A stretch of DNA of 33,226 bases from an uncultured Lachnospiraceae bacterium. Lineage in GTDB: Bacteria; Bacillota; Clostridia; Lachnospirales; Lachnospiraceae. Of this stretch, positions 24,443 to 33,215 are shown piece after piece. The position numbers and the translations under genes are program-made. Position 1 is the first letter of the stretch. Every line of letters begins with the position of its first letter. The notes under the pieces were generated by a model. The model searched no databases. It had not been told where the DNA came from and worked only from the letters and a program-made list of their open reading frames with translations. The DNA lies in assembly GCA_945787565.1 (NCBI GenBank), contig CALZIE010000011.1, positions 1-33,226 on the forward strand. The letters are read 5' to 3'.

Positions 24443-27400
24443 GAACATTTACAGCGCCCTTAATGGAATATAAAGACTTTAATGATATCAGACAGAATAT
24501 TACGCTTCGGGAATTCCCGGTCCAGATCACCGGATGCATCGATTCTCAGAAATGTCATATGATCCATGCACTGACCGAGGATATTCCATTTAAGTTGATT
24601 GTGACATACAATGACAGTAAGGCAAAAGAGATTTATGAGGATTATAAGCTCTATGACCGAAGTGTGATGCTGTATCCGGCAAAGGATATCATTTTTTACA
24701 GCGCAGATATTCATGGGAATGCAATTGTTAGAGAACGTCTGAAGATATTAAAGGCACTGATTGAGCGTAAGCCAGTAACCATCATTGCGACATTTGACGG
24801 AGGGCTTGATAAGGTTCTTCCCTTATCTTTGATTGAAAAGAAGACTCTAAGGATTCATGAGGAAGATACGATTGACCTGACTGCGTTAACAGATTCTTTA
24901 GTGCAGCTTGGATATGAAAGAATGGGACAGGTGGAAAATCCGGGAGAGTTCGCTGTAAGAGGCGGCATCGTGGATATATTCTCATTAACAGAAGAAGTAC
25001 CGTTTCGTATCGAGTTATGGGGAGATGAGATTGATTCCATCCGTACTTTTGATGTCAGCAGCCAGAGATCCATTGAGAGAATCAGTGAGGCAGTCATCTA
25101 TCCTGCAGCAGAGATTGTATTAGATAACAGCCAGATTGAGGCAGGGCTTGCCAAGATAGAGGCAGAGAAGGACGAGTATGTGGCTGGTCTTCGAAGCCAG
25201 ATGAAGACAGAAGAAGCCGCTCGGATTACGCAGATTATTGCAGAATTCAAAGAAAATTTAGAGTGTTTCCAGGGCATGGTGGGACTCGATAGTTATATTA
25301 AATTCTTCTATGATACCACCTGCTCCTTTTTTGATTATTTTACAGGAAAGGATGCCATTGTATTCTTAGATGAGCCGAGTCGTCTGCTTGAAAAAGGGGA
25401 AGCGGTAGCAACCGAATTTTCCGAAAGCATGGTAGGAAGAATTGATAAAGGCTATATTCTTCCAAGCCAGATGGATGTGATTTATGATTATAAGGAATTG
25501 TTTGCAAACTTTGCACGCAGGAACAGCGTGTTTATCAGCACAATGGATCATAAGGCTGCACAGCTTCAGGTAAAGCATAAATACGACATTACGGTAAAGA
25601 GCATCAATCCATATAATAATAACTTTGAGATTCTGGTAAAGGATTTAAAGGAATGGAAGAAGAATGGATACCGTGTCATCTTGCTTTCTGGATCGAGAAC
25701 AAGGGCCGGCAGGCTTGCAGAGGATTTAAGAGAGTATGAGCTGAATGCGTTTTATAGTGAGGATCTTGATAGAGAATTAAAAAAGAGCGAGATTATGGTC
25801 GCTTATGGAAGTCTGCACCGTGGTTTTGAATATCCGCTTATTAAGCTTGTTATTATTTCAGAAAGTGACATCTTTGGTGCGGAGAAGAAAAAGAAAAGAA
25901 AGAAGAAACAGTACGAAGGAAAGCAGATTGCCAGCTTTAATGATCTAAGCATTGGAGATTATGTGGTACATGAGAATCATGGACTTGGCATTTACCGCGG
26001 AATTGAAAAAATCGAAGTGGATAAGGTCAGCAAGGACTATATTAAAATCGAATATGGCGGTGGCGGGGTGTTATACATCTTAGCGACTGGCCTTGATGTG
26101 ATTCAGAAGTATGCCGGTGCGGATGCAAGAAAGCCAAAGCTAAATAAATTAAATTCTTCGGAATGGAAGAACACAAAAGCAAAAGTCAAGAAAGCTGTAA
26201 AGGAGATTGCACAGGATTTAGTGAAACTGTATGCGGAAAGACAGGAGAGAGTCGGACATCAGTTTTGTCCGGATACGGTATGGCAAAAGGAATTCGAAGA
26301 GATGTTCCCGTATGAGGAGACAGAGGACCAGTTAAGGGCAATCGAGGCGGCCAAAAAGGACATGGAAAGCACGAAGATCATGGATCGTCTTGTATGTGGT
26401 GATGTAGGATATGGAAAGACAGAGATCGCAATCCGCGCTGCATTTAAGGCAGTATCGGATGGAAAGCAGGTTGTATTCTTAGTACCGACCACCATTTTGG
26501 CGCAGCAGCATTATAATACGTTTACCCAGCGTATGATGGATTTCCCAATCAGCATCGATATGTTGTCTCGCTTTAAGTCGGCATCGGAGCAGAAGAAGAC
26601 ATTGGAGAAGTTAAAGAAGGGGCAGCTAGATATTATTATCGGTACGCACCGGGTATTAAGCAAGGATGTAGAGTTTAAGAATCTGGGACTTTTAATCATT
26701 GATGAAGAGCAGCGTTTTGGAGTGGCGCATAAGGAGAAGATTAAGCAGCTAAAAGGTGATGTAGATGTATTGACCTTAACGGCTACCCCAATTCCAAGAA
26801 CCCTTCATATGAGCTTAGTCGGCATCCGTGATATGAGCGTATTAGAAGAACCGCCAGTAGATCGTATTCCGATTCAGACATTTGTATTAGAGCATAATGA
26901 TGAAATCGTAAGAGAGGCAATTAATCGTGAATTAGCCAGAGGAGGACAGGTTTATTATGTATATAACCGGGTCAATGGCATTGATGAAGTAGCCAACCAG
27001 ATTGCAAAGCTTGTGCCGGATGCTAATGTGGCATTTGCTCATGGACAGATGAATGAGCATACGCTAGAAAAGATTATGTTCGAGTTTATCAATGGGGAGA
27101 TCGATGTGTTAGTAGCAACGACCATTATTGAAACCGGGCTTGATATCTCGAATGTAAATACGATGATTATCGATGATGCAGATCGCCTTGGATTGTCTCA
27201 GCTTTATCAGTTACGAGGAAGAGTCGGAAGATCAAACCGTACCTCCTATGCATTCTTGATGTATAAGCGGGATAAGATGTTAAAAGAGGTAGCAGAGAAG
27301 AGACTGCAGGCAATCAAGGAGTTCACGGAGCTTGGAAGTGGATTTAAGATTGCGATGCGGGATTTAGAGATTAGGGGAGCCGGAAATCTTCTTGGTGCAG

Positions 27401-27975
27401 AGCAGAGCGGACATATGGAAAGCGTTGGATACGATTTATACTGTAAGATGCTTAACGAAGCCGTAAAAGCGATGAAAGGTGAAATTAGCGAAGAGGAATC
27501 CTTTGATACAACGGTGGATATGGATTTAGATGCCTTCATTCCATCCACATATATTAAGAATGAGATGCAGAAGCTTGATATGTATAAGCGAGTTGCCGAT
27601 ATTGAAAATGAAGAAGAATTCATGGATATGCAGGAAGAGTTAGTGGACCGTTTCGGCGACATTCCTTCTTCTGTTAATAATCTTTTGAATATTGCATTTA
27701 TGAAGGCGATCGCGCACCAGGTTTATATAACGAATCTGATACAAAAAGGCGATGAAGTCAAGCTTACGATGTATGCGAAAGCAAAGGTAAAAGTAGAAAA
27801 GATTCCGGAACTGATGGAGAAGTACGGAAGTGCTCTAAAGATGACGCCAGGCGCTTCTCCAGTATTTACGTATAAGCTTCCGGCATCAAGTAGGAATAAG
27901 TTAGGGAAGATTGATCCACATATACTATTTGAGTATGTGAAAAATCTGTTAACCGACTTTAAGATATTGATGTAG
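24439..27975 (+). CDS. mfd: Transcription-repair coupling factor Mfd
   Basis: A 1178-residue translocase that removes RNA polymerase stalled at DNA lesions and recruits nucleotide excision repair. The N-terminal third is UvrB-like. The RNA polymerase-interacting domain starts near 506 with DYVVHENHGLGIYRG. The helicase core has Walker A GDVGYGKT (near 654-661), the DEEQ box IIDEEQRFG (near 752-760), LTATPIPRTL and QLRGRVGRS. The translocation motif RDLEIRGAGNLLG precedes the C-terminal domain. The start is GTG at 24439, with GGGAGGT about 6 bases upstream, overlapping the pth stop. Full length and intact. Confidence 0.97.
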   Translation: MRTFTAPLMEYKDFNDIRQNITLREFPVQITGCIDSQKCHMIHALTEDIPFKLIVTYNDSKAKEIYEDYKLYDRSVMLYPAKDIIFYSADIHGNAIVRERLKILKALIERKPVTIIATFDGGLDKVLPLSLIEKKTLRIHEEDTIDLTALTDSLVQLGYERMGQVENPGEFAVRGGIVDIFSLTEEVPFRIELWGDEIDSIRTFDVSSQRSIERISEAVIYPAAEIVLDNSQIEAGLAKIEAEKDEYVAGLRSQMKTEEAARITQIIAEFKENLECFQGMVGLDSYIKFFYDTTCSFFDYFTGKDAIVFLDEPSRLLEKGEAVATEFSESMVGRIDKGYILPSQMDVIYDYKELFANFARRNSVFISTMDHKAAQLQVKHKYDITVKSINPYNNNFEILVKDLKEWKKNGYRVILLSGSRTRAGRLAEDLREYELNAFYSEDLDRELKKSEIMVAYGSLHRGFEYPLIKLVIISESDIFGAEKKKKRKKKQYEGKQIASFNDLSIGDYVVHENHGLGIYRGIEKIEVDKVSKDYIKIEYGGGGVLYILATGLDVIQKYAGADARKPKLNKLNSSEWKNTKAKVKKAVKEIAQDLVKLYAERQERVGHQFCPDTVWQKEFEEMFPYEETEDQLRAIEAAKKDMESTKIMDRLVCGDVGYGKTEIAIRAAFKAVSDGKQVVFLVPTTILAQQHYNTFTQRMMDFPISIDMLSRFKSASEQKKTLEKLKKGQLDIIIGTHRVLSKDVEFKNLGLLIIDEEQRFGVAHKEKIKQLKGDVDVLTLTATPIPRTLHMSLVGIRDMSVLEEPPVDRIPIQTFVLEHNDEIVREAINRELARGGQVYYVYNRVNGIDEVANQIAKLVPDANVAFAHGQMNEHTLEKIMFEFINGEIDVLVATTIIETGLDISNVNTMIIDDADRLGLSQLYQLRGRVGRSNRTSYAFLMYKRDKMLKEVAEKRLQAIKEFTELGSGFKIAMRDLEIRGAGNLLGAEQSGHMESVGYDLYCKMLNEAVKAMKGEISEEESFDTTVDMDLDAFIPSTYIKNEMQKLDMYKRVADIENEEEFMDMQEELVDRFGDIPSSVNNLLNIAFMKAIAHQVYITNLIQKGDEVKLTMYAKAKVKVEKIPELMEKYGSALKMTPGASPVFTYKLPASSRNKLGKIDPHILFEYVKNLLTDFKILM

Positions 27976-27995
27976 GAAATGCCTTTGCTTATAAT
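27967..27995 (+). promoter_or_regulatory. Promoter of the PrsA-like gene
   Basis: TTGATG (27967-27972), 17-base spacer, TATAAT (27990-27995). The -35 is formed by the last codons of mfd, and the mfd stop begins the spacer. Confidence 0.65.
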
Positions 27996-28035
27996 AGAGA
28001 AAGAAGCAGATGGTTTTTTATAAACGGAGGAAAGA

Positions 28036-29067
28036 ATGAGACAATTAAAGAAAAAAGCAGTATTGTTAGTCATGATCGCAGTTATGATGACATCTATGCT
28101 TGCCTGTTCGAAATCAAAGGATACAAGCAGCGAGAGTGCTACCCCTACGGTTTCGGAAGCGGTGGACTTAAAGCAGGTTGTTATGACAGTAGAAGGAAGC
28201 GATGTATTATTAGAAGAAGCAATGATCTATCTGCTATCTTCGAAGGAAGAAGTGGAAACACTGTACGGAGCGGAAATCTGGGATTATGTGATTGACTTAG
28301 AAGGAACCACATATGCGGATCTATTTAAACAGCAGCTGCTAGAGAAAATCAAATATATCAAGATCGTATGCTCGAAGGCAGAGGAGTTAAATATCAGTCT
28401 GTCTGAGGATGAGTTATTAGATGTGGATGAATATACGGCGGACTTTTTATCTCAGGTATCCGAAGCGGATATAAAAAAGTACGGTATCGAGAAAGATGTG
28501 GTAAAACAGATTTATTCGGATAATGTTCTGGCGAATAAGATTTTTGAAAGTCTGACTCTGAATATAGATACCGATGTGAGTTTAGAAGAAGCAAGACAGA
28601 TTGTATTACAGTACGTGTTTTTGTCTAAGACCGGTTATGATGAATCTGGGAATGCGATCGAGTATTCAAAAGAAGAGTTAGAAGCTGTGGAAGAAAAGGC
28701 AAAAGAGCTAGGAATACAGGCGAAAGAAGCAGCGGATTTTTATTCTTTTGCACAGGAAAACAGTGATAATAGTGATGAGATTGAAATCATAGTGGGAAAA
28801 GGCGAATTAGATGATGCACTTGAGAATGTTGCATTTTCTATGAAAACCGGTGAGATAAGTGACGTGATTGAGACCGATCAGGGATATTTTATTCTTTACT
28901 GTGAAAATGAGCTTGATGAGGAAGCAACAGCAGAAGCAAAAGAAACTATTATCGAAGAACGCCAGAAAGAAGCATTTGATTCCCAGTATATTTCATGGGA
29001 GACGAAAGCCACCGTAAGCATAAAGGATGCAGTATGGGCATCCGTAAGCGTAAAAGAGCAGGAATAG
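28036..29067 (+). CDS. PrsA-like lipoprotein peptidyl-prolyl isomerase
   Basis: A 343-residue secreted lipoprotein. A basic N-terminus and hydrophobic stretch end in a lipobox, MLAC, with C24 as lipidation site. A SurA/PrsA-type helical N-domain follows. The parvulin-like region (about 190-305) includes QIVLQYVFLSK and SMKTGEISDVIETDQGYFIL, the usual C-terminal strand pattern of parvulins. Such proteins assist folding of exported proteins on the outer face of the membrane. Some catalytic-site residues of parvulins are not obvious, so it may act mainly as a chaperone. GGAGG precedes the ATG. It follows mfd by 60 bases and has its own promoter. Confidence 0.82.
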   Translation: MRQLKKKAVLLVMIAVMMTSMLACSKSKDTSSESATPTVSEAVDLKQVVMTVEGSDVLLEEAMIYLLSSKEEVETLYGAEIWDYVIDLEGTTYADLFKQQLLEKIKYIKIVCSKAEELNISLSEDELLDVDEYTADFLSQVSEADIKKYGIEKDVVKQIYSDNVLANKIFESLTLNIDTDVSLEEARQIVLQYVFLSKTGYDESGNAIEYSKEELEAVEEKAKELGIQAKEAADFYSFAQENSDNSDEIEIIVGKGELDDALENVAFSMKTGEISDVIETDQGYFILYCENELDEEATAEAKETIIEERQKEAFDSQYISWETKATVSIKDAVWASVSVKEQE

Positions 29068-29113
29068 ATTTAAGCGGATAACGGGTAAGGCTGCAAAAGA
29101 CAGCGGTGTCGGA

Positions 29114-29167
29114 AGCGGTATGTTTTCTAGAAGTAGAGAATACCGCCTTAGATACCGCTCTTTTTTT
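29114..29167 (+). terminator. Terminator after the PrsA-like gene, two pairing options
   Basis: AGCGGTAT (29114-29121) can pair with ATACCGCT (29152-29159), which is followed by seven T, or its inner GCGGTAT with a nearer copy ATACCGC (29140-29146). Only the outer pairing makes a terminator. Confidence 0.7.
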
Positions 29168-29210
29168 GTTCTTATCTTTGCTGTCCTTAGTTTTTTTCTT
29201 AACTTTTAGT

Positions 29211-29238
29211 GCCCTGATCTTCGGCTGGAGGGCTTTTT
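29211..29238 (+). terminator. Second terminator before the XRE regulator
   Basis: GCCCT (29211-29215) pairs with AGGGC (29229-29233) with TTCG in the loop region, followed by TTTTT. It probably insulates the XRE-ABC operon from upstream transcription. Confidence 0.6.
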
Positions 29239-29325
29239 AATAAATAAGTGGTTAGCAAAAGAAATGGGAATGGCAAGTATTAGATGACTTTAAGTAAAAT
29301 ATTATAAACTAAATGTAAAATATAC

Positions 29326-29354
29326 TTGACACTAATAAATGGAAGTGATAGGAT
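29326..29354 (+). promoter_or_regulatory. Promoter of the XRE-NatAB operon
   Basis: A perfect TTGACA (29326-29331), 17-base spacer, TAGGAT (29349-29354), with TGA in front as an extended -10. It lies 26 bases upstream of the XRE start codon. Confidence 0.7.
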
Positions 29355-29380
29355 ATACATGGAAATTGGAGGAAGGCTGT

Positions 29381-29581
29381 ATGGCGAAAAATTTAAAGCT
29401 TAAGTCGGCAAGAGCTGCTTTGGATATGTCACAGAAGGAGCTTGCAGAGCGTGTCGGGGTGAGCAGACAGACAATGAATTCCATCGAGAGCGGTGATTAT
29501 AATCCAACGATTAATCTATGCCGGGCGATTTGCCGGGTTCTTGGTAAGACGTTAGACGAGATCTTCGGTGAAGATGAATAA
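29381..29581 (+). CDS. Small XRE-family transcriptional regulator
   Basis: A 66-residue helix-turn-helix protein. Residues 6-62 match the XRE/Cro fold, with MSQKELAERVGVSRQTMNSI as the DNA-binding motif and ESGDYNPT following. It has no sensor domain. The ATG at 29381 is chosen because GGAGG lies 9 bases upstream; an earlier in-frame ATG at 29339 lies inside the promoter. It is the first gene of an operon with an ABC exporter and probably regulates that operon. Regulators of this size are common beside NatAB-type exporters in clostridia. Confidence 0.88.
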   Translation: MAKNLKLKSARAALDMSQKELAERVGVSRQTMNSIESGDYNPTINLCRAICRVLGKTLDEIFGEDE

Positions 29582-29624
29582 GAATGCAGCTAATCAGCTT
29601 AAAAAAGAAAGGAAAGGTGGAAGT

Positions 29625-30401
29625 ATGATTGAGATTAGAAACCTGACAAAGATATATAAGCTAAGCAAGAAACAGATGAATCAGATGAAGACCAAGAAAA
29701 ATATGAAGAGGGCGGCATCGAATATCTCCCTTACTGCAAAGGAAGGTGAGATTTATGGATTATTAGGACCGAATGGTGCAGGAAAGACAACGACACTTCG
29801 CTGTGTTGCCACTTTGTTAAAACCAACCGACGGTTCCATTGAAGTATGTGGTTATGATACAGTAAAGGAACCGGAGAAGGTAAGAAGCTGTATCGGATTC
29901 TTAACCAATGAAATCAAGTTAGATCCTCATTTCTCACCACGCTATATGTTTGATTTTTATAGTGAGCTTCATGGAATAGATGTTAAGACCATGAAGGAAA
30001 GAAGAGAGAAGTTATTTACATACTTTGGAATCACCGAATTCCAGGATAAGAAGATTGAAGAGCTGTCAACTGGTATGAAGCAGAAGGCAGCAATCGCAGT
30101 GTGTCTGGCTCATGATCCGAAAGTCGTAATCTTTGATGAGCCGACAAGTGGTCTTGATATTGTAACCGCAAGACATGTAACGGATTATTTAAAGATATTA
30201 AAAGAAGAAGGCAAGATTGTAATTATTTCCACGCATATTATGTCAGAAGCAGAAAAGCTGTGTGACCGTATCGGCGTGATCATCAATGGACAGAAAGTGA
30301 TTGAAGGTACGCTTTCTGATATCCTAAGGGAGACAAAGAGTGCAGACTTAGAAGATGCCTTCTTTAAGCTTTATAAGGAAAATAATAAGGAGGAACAGTA
30401 A
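29625..30401 (+). CDS. ABC transporter ATPase, NatA-like
   Basis: A 258-residue ABC ATPase. Motifs: Walker A GPNGAGKTTT (48-57), signature LSTGMKQK, Walker B VVIFDEPTSGLD and switch histidine STH. A Lys/Met-rich insertion at residues 13-30 sits before the first conserved strand. It energises the membrane partner encoded one base downstream. The closest familiar pair is NatAB (Na+ efflux), but the substrate could equally be a drug or peptide. The ATG at 29625 follows GGAAAGGTGGAAG; an earlier in-frame ATG at 29568 overlaps the XRE gene and lacks a good ribosome site. Confidence 0.88.
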   Translation: MIEIRNLTKIYKLSKKQMNQMKTKKNMKRAASNISLTAKEGEIYGLLGPNGAGKTTTLRCVATLLKPTDGSIEVCGYDTVKEPEKVRSCIGFLTNEIKLDPHFSPRYMFDFYSELHGIDVKTMKERREKLFTYFGITEFQDKKIEELSTGMKQKAAIAVCLAHDPKVVIFDEPTSGLDIVTARHVTDYLKILKEEGKIVIISTHIMSEAEKLCDRIGVIINGQKVIEGTLSDILRETKSADLEDAFFKLYKENNKEEQ

Positions 30402-30402
30402 C

Positions 30403-31617
30403 ATGAAGGGGATTGGAACAATTATTCGCAAGGAATTTGCACGTGTTTTTAAAGATCCAAAGATGTGTTTCAGTTTGTTTTTACTTCCGGCGCTGATTGT
30501 AGTTGGTATGTTTGCTCTTATGGGATATATGGTGGACAACCTTTCGAATGACGTAGAGACACATGTATCAAGCGTTTACATACAGAATGCACCAGAAGGT
30601 CTGGATGATTATATCAACGCTGGATTTAATGAGATAGCAGACATTACCTATCTTTCTGATACAGATGAGACAGAAAGTGTGAAACAGGGAATCCTTGATG
30701 GTTCTATTGATCTTTTAGTTACATTCCCAGTGGATTTCTTAGAAGAAATAAGAGCTTATCAAAAAGCAGGGGATGCGATTCCAAGCATTGTGTTGAATTA
30801 TAACACAACAGGTAACTATTCGGCTGTAGCAAAGAGCAATTTTGAATCTATGGTGCTAGCTGGACTTCAGAACAGCCTCCTTGCAGAACGTTTTGGCAAC
30901 TTAGATCTTCTTACTGTTTATCAGGTAGAGAATAATGTGATTGTAAATGAAGATAAGGCAAATGGTGAGATGATGGCACAGCTTCTTCCTTACTTCATTA
31001 CCTTTATGCTTTTTGCTGGTGCAATGAGCTTGGGTGTGGATGCAATCACTGGTGAGAAGGAACGTGGTACGATGGCAAAGCTATTACTGACTCCACTAAA
31101 ACGTTCTCAGATTGTATGTGGAAAGCTGATCGCTCTTTCCGTATTAAGTGGGATATCAGCTTTGGTATATGCGATAGCAATGGTAGTTTCTATGCCTGTG
31201 ATGGGGAAGGCATTCGGAGGGGCGGATCTTCCATTTTCATTTAGAGTCTCCATTGTACAGGTATTAGAATTAGTGGCTATTATGCTTGTTATGGTTTATC
31301 TGTATGTGGCATTGGTTGCATTGGTATCTGTTCTTGCAAGGACTTCGAAGGAAGCACAGACCTATGTATCTCCACTTTATATTGCTGTAGTGGCAGGCGG
31401 TATGATTACCATGTTCCAGGGAGGAATGGAAAAACCATTATATCAGTTCTTTATTCCGGTATATGGTAACTCCATTGCAATTCAGAATCTGATGACGAAT
31501 GAATTAACGGCTGCCCAATTTGGAGCATCCATTTGTGGAACAGCAGTTCTTGCGATTATTATAACAGCACTGATTGCAAGAGCATTTAATAGTGAGAAAG
31601 TAATGTTTAATGCATAA
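30403..31617 (+). CDS. ABC transporter permease, NatB/ABC-2 type
   Basis: A 404-residue ABC-2 permease. One membrane helix lies near residues 24-44 (LFLLPALIVVGMFALMGYMV). A large extracellular domain of ~170 residues follows, then about five helices in the C-terminal half. ITGEKERGTMAKLLLTPLKR is the conserved loop that couples to the ATPase in this family. GGAGG lies 8 bases before the ATG at 30403, within the end of the ATPase gene, so the two are tightly coupled. Substrate not deducible; NatB-like Na+ export is a reasonable guess only. Confidence 0.87.
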   Translation: MKGIGTIIRKEFARVFKDPKMCFSLFLLPALIVVGMFALMGYMVDNLSNDVETHVSSVYIQNAPEGLDDYINAGFNEIADITYLSDTDETESVKQGILDGSIDLLVTFPVDFLEEIRAYQKAGDAIPSIVLNYNTTGNYSAVAKSNFESMVLAGLQNSLLAERFGNLDLLTVYQVENNVIVNEDKANGEMMAQLLPYFITFMLFAGAMSLGVDAITGEKERGTMAKLLLTPLKRSQIVCGKLIALSVLSGISALVYAIAMVVSMPVMGKAFGGADLPFSFRVSIVQVLELVAIMLVMVYLYVALVALVSVLARTSKEAQTYVSPLYIAVVAGGMITMFQGGMEKPLYQFFIPVYGNSIAIQNLMTNELTAAQFGASICGTAVLAIIITALIARAFNSEKVMFNA

Positions 31618-31666
31618 AATTTTAGGATAAAGAAGTATGTTTTACAAATAGCTTCGTTTTATAGAG

Positions 31667-31754
31667 AGCCTGTAAAAGTCAGATGGGATAGATTGTTTTT
31701 ATGTCTAAGTTGGCAGAAAAGAATGTGTCCCTTCTGATTTTCACAGGCTTTTTG
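31667..31754 (+). terminator. Long imperfect hairpin ending the NatAB operon
   Basis: The 22-base arms 31667-31688 and 31728-31749 match at 19 of 22 positions as an inverted repeat, around a 39-base loop, and a T run follows to 31754. It can serve as terminator, but the large loop is unusual. The remaining gap to 31893 is purine-rich and shows nothing else that I can assign. Confidence 0.6.
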
Positions 31755-31893
31755 CATTGAAAGAAAAGAGGGAATTTGCTCTGATTGTATGGGCGTTTGG
31801 ATCTAGAGAAAAGCGTAAGGAAGAAGAGGCGGACAAAAGAGTACAAAAAGGGGAAAGGGAGCATTTTAGCACAGGTGGGGACAGGAATTCGGG

Positions 31894-31921
31894 TTGTAAT
31901 ATTAGGGATTGATGGTATAAT
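31894..31921 (+). promoter_or_regulatory. Promoter of the LacI-family gene, extended -10
   Basis: TTGTAA (31894-31899), 16-base spacer, TATAAT (31916-31921), with TGG just in front. It matches the asnS promoter in both hexamers and spacing. It leaves a leader of about 120 bases. Confidence 0.7.
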
Positions 31922-32046
31922 ATTTATAATTGATGAAGGAAAAGATTTAACTTAGAATGAATCTGACCGTCAGAGAAACGAAAAGAGAATGACTCGTATA
32001 TTTAAATAAAGGATCCACAAGTGGAAACAGATAAGGTGGAGGGCAT

Positions 32047-33051
32047 ATGAAAAAAAGTGTTACCATGAAAGATATCGCAAAGGAGCTGGGAGTAAGCATC
32101 GTTACGATCTCCAAGGCCCTTTCTGATAAGGACGGGGTTTCCGCGGAACTTCGTGAGAAGATCAAGCAGGTAGCCCAAGAGATGGGCTATCATAGCGGAG
32201 GCTTAGCTAAGACAGTAAAAGAGACCAATCAATATAATGTTGGAATATTAGTGGCGGAACGGTTTGTAAGAGATGATGTGTCTTACTATTTAAAGATGTA
32301 TCAAAAGACGGTAAAAGCACTTTCTGGACATGGATATTATGGGATTTTAGAAATAGTCAGCCATACAAATGAGACATCCTTAATCAAACCGAATATCATT
32401 GCGGATGGAAAGGTGAACGGAATCATTGTATTAGGGCAGTTAGAAGGCAGCTATATTGAACTGATTCGGGAAAGCGGCATTCCATTCTTATTCCTGGATT
32501 ATGTGGATGCAGACAGTGAAATCGATGCGGTAATCAGTGACAGTTTCTATGGAACCTATCTGTTAACGGATTACTTGATTTCGTTAGGGCATAAGAAAAT
32601 AGGATTTGTAGGAACAGTAAATGCTACAAGCAGCATATTAGATCGATATATGGGATATATGCGTGCATTGATCAAGCATAATTTACCGGTAAATGACCAC
32701 TGGGTTATCAATGACCGGGATGAGGAAGGCAATTTTATTAATTTCATGCTCCCAAAGACGATGCCGACTGCGTTTGTATGTAACTGCGATGAAGTGGCAT
32801 ATCTGTTTGCCAATCATCTAAAGGAGAAAGGATATCATCTTCCGGACGATATTTCAATCGTTGGATATGATAACTATATTTTTGCAGAACTTTGTTCTCC
32901 AAAGCTAACCACACTAAGTATCGATCTGGATGTTATGACGGAAACCGCCGCAAAGGGAATTATCGAGAAGATTGAGAATCCAGACGTATCCCTTGGACGT
33001 AAGATGCTTACTGGGAAGTTAATCGTTCGTGATTCCGCGAAGGCATTGTAA
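32047..33051 (+). CDS. LacI-family transcriptional regulator
   Basis: A 334-residue regulator. The N-terminal DNA-binding domain is classic LacI: VTMKDIAKELGVSIVTISKA (5-24) followed by the hinge region near residue 50. Residues 60-330 form a periplasmic-binding-protein-like sensor, with DISIVGYDN and TTLSIDLDVM in the usual places. Such proteins repress sugar-use genes until a sugar binds, or act globally like CcpA. No sugar gene is adjacent in the window, so the effector is unknown. GGTGGAGGG precedes the ATG. It is monocistronic, with its own promoter and terminator. Confidence 0.9.
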   Translation: MKKSVTMKDIAKELGVSIVTISKALSDKDGVSAELREKIKQVAQEMGYHSGGLAKTVKETNQYNVGILVAERFVRDDVSYYLKMYQKTVKALSGHGYYGILEIVSHTNETSLIKPNIIADGKVNGIIVLGQLEGSYIELIRESGIPFLFLDYVDADSEIDAVISDSFYGTYLLTDYLISLGHKKIGFVGTVNATSSILDRYMGYMRALIKHNLPVNDHWVINDRDEEGNFINFMLPKTMPTAFVCNCDEVAYLFANHLKEKGYHLPDDISIVGYDNYIFAELCSPKLTTLSIDLDVMTETAAKGIIEKIENPDVSLGRKMLTGKLIVRDSAKAL

Positions 33052-33060
33052 GCATAAAAA

Positions 33061-33132
33061 GATAGCAGGAAGTAAATTGATAATAGGAAGCAGAGAGATA
33101 GCAGAAAGTAAAAAGATAGTAGGAATAAAAAA
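33061..33132 (+). repeat. Four imperfect 18-base tandem repeats
   Basis: Units start at 33061, 33079, 33097 and 33115, each opening with GATA and having the approximate consensus GATAGCAGGAAGTAAAWW. They lie in the untranslated region between the LacI-family stop codon and its terminator. Confidence 0.75.
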
Positions 33133-33154
33133 AAGACGAAGTTAAGAATAAAAA

Positions 33155-33215
33155 GAGGCCTGGCCTTTGAAGATCAGACAGTGCGTAGTCATTCTTCAAA
33201 GGACAGGCCTTTTTT
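33155..33215 (+). terminator. Terminator after the LacI-family gene
   Basis: The arms GGCCTGGCCTTTGAAGA (33157-33173) and TCTTCAAAGGACAGGCC (33193-33209) pair with a single mismatch around a 19-base loop, followed by a run of T. Confidence 0.9.

Noticed and set aside
33061..33132. CRISPR array
   Set aside because: The units are contiguous with no unique spacers, and there are no cas genes.
33008..33199. 63-residue minus-strand frame at the right end
   Set aside because: Its repetitive Tyr/Phe/Ser pattern merely reflects the 18-base tandem repeats read backwards.
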